DNA of 38,723 bases, from contig JAIRNA010000105.1 in the NCBI GenBank assembly GCA_031258305.1, positions 1 through 38,723 on the forward strand. Direction: 5' to 3'. The position numbers and the translations under genes are program-made. How positions within the stretch are numbered: position 1 is the stretch's first letter; each line of letters begins with the position of its first letter. The notes under the pieces are model-generated. The model had not been told where the DNA came from and made no database searches. It saw only the letters and a program-made list of their open reading frames with translations. This document shows, in pieces, positions 33,589 through 38,723 of this stretch. This DNA is from Treponema sp. (GTDB lineage Bacteria; Spirochaetota; Spirochaetia; Treponematales; Breznakiellaceae).

Positions 33589-33659
33589 AATGTTTTAAAA
33601 CGCCGCGTAAAAGTAGTGTTCCTCTTATTCTGTTATTCTGCTTTTATCCCGTTCTCGGC

Positions 33660-33688
33660 TTGACATACCCGCGTTATTTTGACAAAAT
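33660..33688 (+). promoter_or_regulatory. paaK promoter
   Basis: Consensus TTGACA (33660-33665), 17-bp spacer and CAAAAT (33683-33688). AAGGA lies downstream, just before the ATG at 33706, leaving a short leader. Confidence 0.45.
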
Positions 33689-33705
33689 AATAATAAAGGA
33701 AAATC

Positions 33706-35019
33706 ATGCAATACCAATACTGGAACGAAAGAATGGAGACGCTTCCCCGCGAGCAATTGTCAGCGCATCAAGTGGAACTCCTTAAATGGGCGGTTGGAAA
33801 TGCTTTGCGGACGCCGTTTTACGCAAAACGGTTGAAAAAAGCGGGCGTAAACGCTTCGAACGACATCAAGAGCCTTGACGATATTCGGCGTATTCCGTTT
33901 ACAACGAAATACGACCTGCGAGATGGCTTTCCCTACGGTTTCGTAAGTGTACCAAAGGATGATATCGTGCGCCTCCACGCCTCAAGTGGCACCACCGGTT
34001 CGCCCGTCACCATTTATTTTAGCAAAGACGACCTAATCCGCTGGACAAATTTTGTCGCCCGCTCGATTTACGCCACTGGTTGCAATAAGAGCGACGTTTT
34101 CCAGAATATGATAACTTATGGGTTGTTCACCGGTGGACTGGGATTCCATGCGGGCGCGGAAGAAGTTGGTATGCTGGTCATACCATCCGGCGCAGGTAAT
34201 ACGTCCCGCCAGTTTCGGCTTATGCGAGACTTCGGCACAACCGTACTTCACGCCACACCGAGTTTTTTGCTTCATGTGGAATCTAAAATGCGCGAGGAGG
34301 GCTTTTCGCGAGACGACCTCCGCCTCCGCAGAGCCTTTGCGGGAGCAGAGCCGTATTCCGAAGACACACGACGGCGCATTGAGGAATTGCTCCGTATTGA
34401 TGTTTACAATTCCTACGGCTTATCCGAAATGAATGGACCGGGCGTTGCCTTTGAGTGTCAGTGTAAAAACGGTCTTCACCTATGGGAAGACGGCTATTTT
34501 GGGGAAATCATTAATCCGGATACGCTGGAACCAGTGCCTGACGGCGAGGTTGGCGAACTGGCGCTTACCTGTCTTTGCCGCGAAGCAACTCCGATTTTGC
34601 GTTACCGCACCAGAGATTTGTCGGCCTTTTATGAAGAGCCGTGCATGTGCGGGCGGACACATCGGCGTTTGCACCGCATTACCGGACGCACGGACGATAT
34701 GCTCATCATCAACGGAGTCAACCTCTTTCCTAGCCAAATCGAGGAAGTGATTATGGCAATGAAGGAAGTGGGTAATAATTACCTGATTGTGGTTGAAAAA
34801 GAGGGCGTTTTGGACAGAATAACCGTGAAAACCGAAGTTGGACCGGACATTTTCTGGGATGACGCCCGCCTTTTGAACGCGCTCAAGGAAAAAATCCGCA
34901 AGACTCTGCAAGCCTCAATCAGCATAAACCCACGTGTGGAGCTACACGAAAACGGTAGCCTGCCAGTTTCCGAAGGCAAAGCAAAGCGGGTGATTGATAA
35001 TCGTCCCAAGGACGTATGA
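33706..35019 (+). CDS. paaK: Phenylacetate-CoA ligase
   Basis: This 437-aa adenylate-forming enzyme joins phenylacetate or other aryl-acetates to CoA with ATP. HASSGTTGSPV is the phosphate-binding loop, YGLSEMNGPGVAFEC the adenylate motif, RYRTRDL and GRTDDMLIINGVNLFPSQ the hinge, and the C-terminal lid carries SEGKAKR with the catalytic Lys. The order YWN-x-RMETL at the N-terminus is typical of PaaK. In anaerobes with Ior it can also run towards aryl-acetate and ATP, giving energy from aromatic amino acids. iorB lies 3.5 kb away on the other side of the origin. Confidence 0.95.
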   Translation: MQYQYWNERMETLPREQLSAHQVELLKWAVGNALRTPFYAKRLKKAGVNASNDIKSLDDIRRIPFTTKYDLRDGFPYGFVSVPKDDIVRLHASSGTTGSPVTIYFSKDDLIRWTNFVARSIYATGCNKSDVFQNMITYGLFTGGLGFHAGAEEVGMLVIPSGAGNTSRQFRLMRDFGTTVLHATPSFLLHVESKMREEGFSRDDLRLRRAFAGAEPYSEDTRRRIEELLRIDVYNSYGLSEMNGPGVAFECQCKNGLHLWEDGYFGEIINPDTLEPVPDGEVGELALTCLCREATPILRYRTRDLSAFYEEPCMCGRTHRRLHRITGRTDDMLIINGVNLFPSQIEEVIMAMKEVGNNYLIVVEKEGVLDRITVKTEVGPDIFWDDARLLNALKEKIRKTLQASISINPRVELHENGSLPVSEGKAKRVIDNRPKDV

Positions 35020-35052
35020 GCGTCGAAAACTAAAAGGGGATAAATCATCGTT

Positions 35053-35253
35053 ATGGAAAACTTGAGAACTTTACAGTTGCCGAATACCTATTTACAGGAA
35101 GATATCGTGGTTGCATCTCATATTCTTAACAATGCGGGCATAGAAACAAATGTAGATGAAGGCGATATTATTTTGAATTTTGACGTTGTTGATATGAAAT
35201 ACCTTGAGGCGCAAAGAATGATTGCTAATATTTTCAACGAAGCGGTTTTATGA
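35053..35253 (+). CDS. Small protein coupled to the restriction endonuclease gene
   Basis: I do not recognise this 66-aa protein. It is acidic, with a pattern of helix (DIVVASHILNNAGI), strand (ETNVDEGDIILNF) and helix (LEAQRMIANIFNE), and it has no helix-turn-helix, so it is not an obvious C-type controller. Its stop overlaps the endonuclease start (ATGA), which means coupled translation. The only purine-rich site, AGGGGAT, is about 11 nt from the ATG. A and T content is higher than in paaK, as in the next gene. Confidence 0.62.
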   Translation: MENLRTLQLPNTYLQEDIVVASHILNNAGIETNVDEGDIILNFDVVDMKYLEAQRMIANIFNEAVL

Positions 35254-36098
35254 GACGCAATTATCCGCATGGGACGCTTATTGAACGCAAGATATCGAAT
35301 GGAGAAGTCGATAGTATTCTCTTGGATTTATCGCAAAAATATAAATTATGGTCCGAATTAAGCGGCGTGTTAAATTCCGAAAATAATAATGAATTAGAGA
35401 AAAAAGTATGCGCTTTGAACGAATATAAAAATTTCGTTGATGAGCTTACTTATAATAAATATTTTATTATGCAAGATAAAATGTCTTCTTCGATTATGGA
35501 AGAATTCTTATTTTATCTCTTTAAGGATATTCCATCAATTAAGTCGAATATGAGTGAAGGTTTAATATATATGGGTTCGGCTAACGCCTATACCGACCTA
35601 TCTTTTGCGCCGAAGAATTTAAAAGATTTCTTAACATATCCGAATATTTTTATTAATTATAAAAATCAGGATTTTACTATATCAAAATTAATAAAATGCC
35701 TGTTTGAGTGTAACGGCTGTCAAGAATACCGTGAAATTATCGTCCCGACAGTCGCTGTTGAATGTAAAACATTTATTCCTTCGACCATGCTTGGACAGTC
35801 GATTTATGAAGCGCAATTATTGAAGCAGGGCAATCCATATTCTTTGTATATTGTCGTCGCCGAGCAAAACGCTTTGAGTGATGATGTGAATCTAAAGAAT
35901 ATAAAGAATATACCGATAGACGAAATATTTATTCTGCGGAAACAAAAACGTAATAGTATGAAAAATAAAATAAGCGATAAAAAACCTATTGACTATCAAG
36001 TAATAAAAGAACTCTATGATTTTGTAAAAGATTATCTTAATAAAGAATGGTTTAACAATCAAAAAGCTACAGAAAGAGGGAGGTTGATTAGATTTTGA
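35250..36098 (+). CDS. Bpu10I-like type II restriction endonuclease
   Basis: The second half of this 282-aa protein resembles the Bpu10I restriction endonuclease family: IIVPTVAVECKTF followed by MLGQSIYEAQLLKQGNP and LYIVVAEQNAL. The nuclease centre can be placed at Asp116 (YTDLSFAP) and Glu171-x-Lys173 (VECK), a PD-(D/E)xK arrangement, so the core looks intact. It should cut a short asymmetric DNA site. No DNA methyltransferase is encoded nearby, which is unusual. The gene is strongly AT-rich compared with paaK and folP, pointing to transfer. Confidence 0.72.
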   Translation: MRRNYPHGTLIERKISNGEVDSILLDLSQKYKLWSELSGVLNSENNNELEKKVCALNEYKNFVDELTYNKYFIMQDKMSSSIMEEFLFYLFKDIPSIKSNMSEGLIYMGSANAYTDLSFAPKNLKDFLTYPNIFINYKNQDFTISKLIKCLFECNGCQEYREIIVPTVAVECKTFIPSTMLGQSIYEAQLLKQGNPYSLYIVVAEQNALSDDVNLKNIKNIPIDEIFILRKQKRNSMKNKISDKKPIDYQVIKELYDFVKDYLNKEWFNNQKATERGRLIRF

Positions 36099-36211
36099 AA
36101 GGCGAGCGCGATATTGATAATCCGATACATAAAAACTTTAAACCATTAGAATATTCTGTCGTTAATAATGCGGTAGAATTATTGAAAAGCTATGTGAGGG
36201 GATATGCGTAG
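36095..36211 (+). pseudogene. 38-codon remnant between the endonuclease and the ABC permease
   Basis: A TTG at 36095 overlaps the endonuclease stop and opens a frame of 38 codons that ends 8 nt inside the permease gene. GGGAGG lies 11 nt upstream. The product (with IDNPIHKNFKPLEYS and NNAVELLKSYVR) has no recognisable domain. Its AT-rich composition matches the endonuclease. It may be the start or end of a lost partner gene such as the methylase, or a small real gene. Confidence 0.35.
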
Positions 36212-36965
36212 ATTTTTTAGAGGTCAGCCGTTCATTCTTACCATCGCTGTGCTACTGCTTTTGTGGCACATAGCTGCGGTAACGGTCAACAAGGCGTTTC
36301 TGCCCCTGCCCGATACGGTGGGGAGGGCGTTTCTACGCCTCGCCGAGACAGGCTTGCTTTGGCGGCACATGGCGGCAAGTCTTCTTCGGCTGTTTTGGGC
36401 GATTATCGCCGGGTTTTTCCCGGCGGCTATAGTAGGACTTATAGTCGGGCGTTCGCCGCGGCTTAAAGCCCTGATATCGCCCTTCATTTATCTCATTCAC
36501 CCGCTTCCAAAAGCGGCTTTTCTCCCTATTATTATGCTGTTTCTAGGGCTAGGCAACGCCTCGAAAGTATTCCTGCTCGCTTTCACCATCTTTAGTCAAG
36601 TTTTAATAGCGGCGCGGGACGCGGCAGAGCGTACACCGGAGACGAGCCTTCTTGCGGTAAAGTCTATGGGCGCCGGGTGGTTCGCCGTATTCCGTCATGT
36701 TATCCTCCCATTCGCTCTACCCGACCTCTGTACAGGATTGCGGGTAAGCCTCGGTACCGCGACAGCGGTTCTATTCCTTGCGGAAACATTCGCTACAGAT
36801 GCTGGACTCGGTTATTTGATTGTGGATGCCTGGACGCGGGTTGCCTATCCTGAGATGTTCGCGGCGATTCTTTCGTTGAGCCTGATCGGTCTTCTGCTTT
36901 TCGGTATGGTAGATGCGCTGGAGAAAGTTATATGCCCGTGGAAAAGGCGTGGAGAGTCGTTATGA
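36204..36965 (+). CDS. ABC transporter permease (SsuC/TauC/ThiX type)
   Basis: This 253-aa inner-membrane protein has about six membrane segments. The loop EAA-like motif for contact with the ATPase is LLAVKSMGAGWFAVFRHVILPFALPDLCTGLR, and the family ending LGYLIVDAWTRVAYPEMFAAI is clear. Related permeases import sulfonates, nitrate or pyrimidine precursors. Neither the ATPase nor the binding protein is encoded beside it. The AGGGG before the ATG at 36204 and the ATGA overlap with folP place it in a unit with folP, so a pterin or vitamin-precursor substrate is possible but unproven. Confidence 0.85.
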   Translation: MRRFFRGQPFILTIAVLLLLWHIAAVTVNKAFLPLPDTVGRAFLRLAETGLLWRHMAASLLRLFWAIIAGFFPAAIVGLIVGRSPRLKALISPFIYLIHPLPKAAFLPIIMLFLGLGNASKVFLLAFTIFSQVLIAARDAAERTPETSLLAVKSMGAGWFAVFRHVILPFALPDLCTGLRVSLGTATAVLFLAETFATDAGLGYLIVDAWTRVAYPEMFAAILSLSLIGLLLFGMVDALEKVICPWKRRGESL

Positions 36966-37792
36966 ACCTCGATTTTTCAGCCCCGTTGGTTATGGCCATA
37001 GTGAACTGCAATGGTGATTCGTTTTATGAGCACAGCCGCGCGATCTCTACGGAATCTGCTGTGAAAAAGGCTCTACAAGCCGAGTCTGACGGCGCGGACA
37101 TTATTGACTTCGGAGGAGAGTCCACACGCCCGGGCGCGGAATATGTTTCGGAAGATGAGGAATTGTCTCGTGTTCTACCTGTTGTTGAAGGATTCAGACA
37201 GCGGTCGTGCCTACCCATATCCGTAGATACGAGAAAGGCTACGGTCGCGCAAGCTGTTCTACGGGCCGGAGCGGACATCATAAACGACATTTCCGCGATG
37301 GAAGATGATTGCGATATGGCGCGCGTATGCGCCGTTTATGGGGCGTATGTCGTGCTTATGCATAAGAAAGGCGTTCCAAAAACCATGCAAAATACGTCCT
37401 TTGGCGGTGAGTCGTTCTACGAGGATGTTGTCAGCGAAGTCGTCGCGTATTTGCGGACGGCCGCGGAACGAGTTAAGGCGGAGGGGGTTGCAGGCGACCG
37501 TGTTATACTGGACCCCGGTATAGGATTCGGCAAAAGCGCGGAAGACAACATCGCGCTTATCAGAGAACTCGCCCGTATTCGCGCGGTGGGGTATCCGATT
37601 CTCATAGGACTTTCTCGTAAAAGCGTTATCGGCCGCATCACGGGTAGGGATGTTGCCCACAGACTGGCAGGCACTCTCGCGGCAAACGCGATTAGTATCG
37701 GGTTAGGCGCAAACATCATCCGTGTCCACGATACGCGGGAACATATCGACTTGATAAAGGTATTCAAGTCCTGCGCTCGCGCTGAGAGATAG
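36962..37792 (+). CDS. folP: Dihydropteroate synthase
   Basis: This 276-aa TIM-barrel enzyme joins p-aminobenzoate to 6-hydroxymethyl-dihydropterin diphosphate in folate synthesis and is the target of sulfonamides. FGGESTRPGA, SVDTRKA, INDISA, DPGIGFGKS, GLSRKSVIG and the final RVHD match the family. The first loop reads NCNGDSF where most enzymes have NVTPDSF, and the PABA-side segment is MHKKGVPKTMQ. The ATG at 36962 overlaps the permease stop and has GGAGAG upstream; a start ten codons earlier is less likely. No other folate gene is present. Confidence 0.94.
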   Translation: MNLDFSAPLVMAIVNCNGDSFYEHSRAISTESAVKKALQAESDGADIIDFGGESTRPGAEYVSEDEELSRVLPVVEGFRQRSCLPISVDTRKATVAQAVLRAGADIINDISAMEDDCDMARVCAVYGAYVVLMHKKGVPKTMQNTSFGGESFYEDVVSEVVAYLRTAAERVKAEGVAGDRVILDPGIGFGKSAEDNIALIRELARIRAVGYPILIGLSRKSVIGRITGRDVAHRLAGTLAANAISIGLGANIIRVHDTREHIDLIKVFKSCARAER

Positions 37793-37801
37793 ACACGCCT
37801 A

Positions 37802-38028
37802 TTGGTGTCAGACACACGCCTTGGTGTCAGACACCGCCCTTGGTGTCAGGCACCGCCTATTGGTGTCAGGCACGCCGCTTGGTGTCAGGCACACGATTGG
37901 TGTCAGGCACACGCCCTTGGTGTCAGACACGCCTATTGGTGTCAGACACACGCCTTGGTGTCAGACACACGTTGGTGTCAGGCACGCCGCTTGGTGTCAG
38001 ATACGCCGCTTGGTGTCAGATACGCCGC
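37802..38028. repeat. Tandem array of 17-20-bp units around TTGGTGTCAG
   Basis: Twelve units in a row begin with TTGGTGTCAG. The next bases are GACAC, GGCAC or GATAC, then a short GC-rich tail (ACGCC, GCCGC, CGCCTA and others). Unit lengths are 17 to 20 bp. The core GGTGTC-A-GACACC is a near-perfect palindrome. Neighbouring units share tails (last two identical), which shows local duplication. The array fills the space between the convergent folP and methyltransferase genes. Confidence 0.9.
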
Positions 38029-38043
38029 TTGAGAAGGAGCGCA

Positions 38044-38723
38044 TTAGGGGGAGGTTTTTTCCACAGCCAAAAAGTAACGATGGCTAATACAGTCAAAGTA
38101 CCCTTGCTGTTCCAGCACCATCTCTAGCACGGCCAACTCCTGCTTGGAAATATTCTCATTGAAACACTCGGTCAGTAAAGGGACGTGTCTGATATAGTAA
38201 AGAATATCGTCGATGCGGTAGAATCGCTGTTTGCCCAGGTTCTCGCCGCAGTCCGCGAGGCGCAAACCCGCGCGTGCAAAGGCGGTTGCATTCTGGGTTA
38301 GGCTTCGTCCTGTTATCTTGATGAGCATACCGAGAGACGCGCAGAGGTCCAGAGCGTTCATGCCGCCGATTTGTTGGGTAATGAAGACGCCGCCTGGGGC
38401 GAGGACGCGGCGTACCTCGCCGATTTCGTATTTACCGTTGCGGTTGAGGATGAGATCGAAGGATGCGTCTGGGAAGGGTAGTTCGCAGTCGCCAGAGGAA
38501 TGTTTGACGCGGATGCGCTCGCCTTTGACGTTCCAGACCTGTTCTGGAGCGTCTGGGGGGAGTTTATCGACGAGCGCGATATACGGGGGCAGGCTGGGAA
38601 GGTAGTTGAGGAAGTCGGCATTGCTCGCGAACATATCGAGGAGGGATTGTTTTCCTTTGAGGAACTTCTTGACGATGAGTCTGAAATCCCAGGGGAGCGG
38701 GTCTTCCTGTAATCTGTTTTTTA
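38044..38723 (-). CDS. Class I SAM-dependent methyltransferase-like protein (5' part outside window)
   Basis: The frame is open to the window edge, so the start lies beyond it; the ATG at 38634 is internal. The visible 225 residues contain QEDPLPWDFRLIVKKF, a motif I region, LPFPDASFDLILNRNGKYEIGEVRRVLAPGGVFITQQIGG (motifs IV and post-motif region of small-molecule methyltransferases) and a C-terminal domain ending AVEKTSP. Motif I, normally LDxGxGxG, reads LLDMFASNADF, so the glycine loop for SAM is missing. The protein may be inactive, bind SAM differently, or have another role. The substrate is unknown. Confidence 0.78.
   Translation of the reverse strand, partial: KNRLQEDPLPWDFRLIVKKFLKGKQSLLDMFASNADFLNYLPSLPPYIALVDKLPPDAPEQVWNVKGERIRVKHSSGDCELPFPDASFDLILNRNGKYEIGEVRRVLAPGGVFITQQIGGMNALDLCASLGMLIKITGRSLTQNATAFARAGLRLADCGENLGKQRFYRIDDILYYIRHVPLLTECFNENISKQELAVLEMVLEQQGYFDCISHRYFLAVEKTSP

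Noticed and set aside
37802-38127. Plus-strand frames across the GGTGTCAG array
   Set aside because: Unit lengths vary from 17 to 20 bp, so the frames are accidental. The products are low-complexity repeats with no ribosome binding site.

Overview
The window looks like part of a spirochaete chromosome, most likely an anaerobic, H2-metabolising Treponema relative. The evidence is a P83/100-family antigen homologue, several spirochaete-style lipoproteins, a CheX phosphatase, dnaN-recF next to an origin-like region, and [FeFe]-hydrogenase functions (a hydrogenase-domain sensor kinase plus the HydG maturase). The species assignment is inference; no rRNA is present.

Left part (1-17.4 kb). A truncated UbiA/MenA-type prenyltransferase is followed by a three-gene signalling cluster: a Cache-sensing hybrid histidine kinase with a receiver domain, a fusion of a sensory [FeFe]-hydrogenase domain to a PAS and CheA-like kinase, and a CheX phosphatase. 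Together they read as an H2- or redox-sensing phosphorelay. Next come a CsgG/LpoB-like lipoprotein, mutS, an acylphosphatase, three tRNA genes (Arg-GCG, Ser-GCT, Ser-TGA), then a TM1266-type small protein and hydG behind a strong promoter and a long structured leader. A 15-bp hairpin separates hydG from an AT-rich MFS transporter. A degraded stretch follows, then a small operon of membrane protein, ECF sigma factor and zinc-finger anti-sigma factor.

Middle part (17.4-32.7 kb), mostly minus strand: proA, pyk, an exported repeat protein, ftsY, an unlisted 59-aa ribbon-helix-helix (RHH) gene coupled to an SPFH protein, a 21-bp tandem array with a palindrome in every unit, an orphan BrnA-like antitoxin, a family 4 uracil-DNA glycosylase, the P83/100 homologue, trpS (+), a BtuF-like binding protein, a small unknown gene (+), iorB, recF and dnaN.

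Origin and right part (32.7-38.7 kb). The intergenic region upstream of dnaN carries three perfect DnaA boxes, several degenerate ones, and a DnaA-trio element next to a GC cluster. It is a strong oriC candidate although dnaA is not adjacent. To the right, genes run on the plus strand (META-domain lipoprotein, paaK, a 66-aa protein coupled to a Bpu10I-like restriction endonuclease without a visible methylase, an ABC permease, folP), which fits divergent replication from this point. A second palindromic array (12 units of 17-20 bp) lies between folP and a truncated methyltransferase.

The main observations for follow-up are the hydrogenase-CheA/hybrid kinase/CheX system, a possible operator inside its promoter, the two palindromic arrays, the RHH-SPFH operon with paired operators, the oriC, and a set of Shine-Dalgarno-lacking genes whose predicted transcription start coincides with the start codon.
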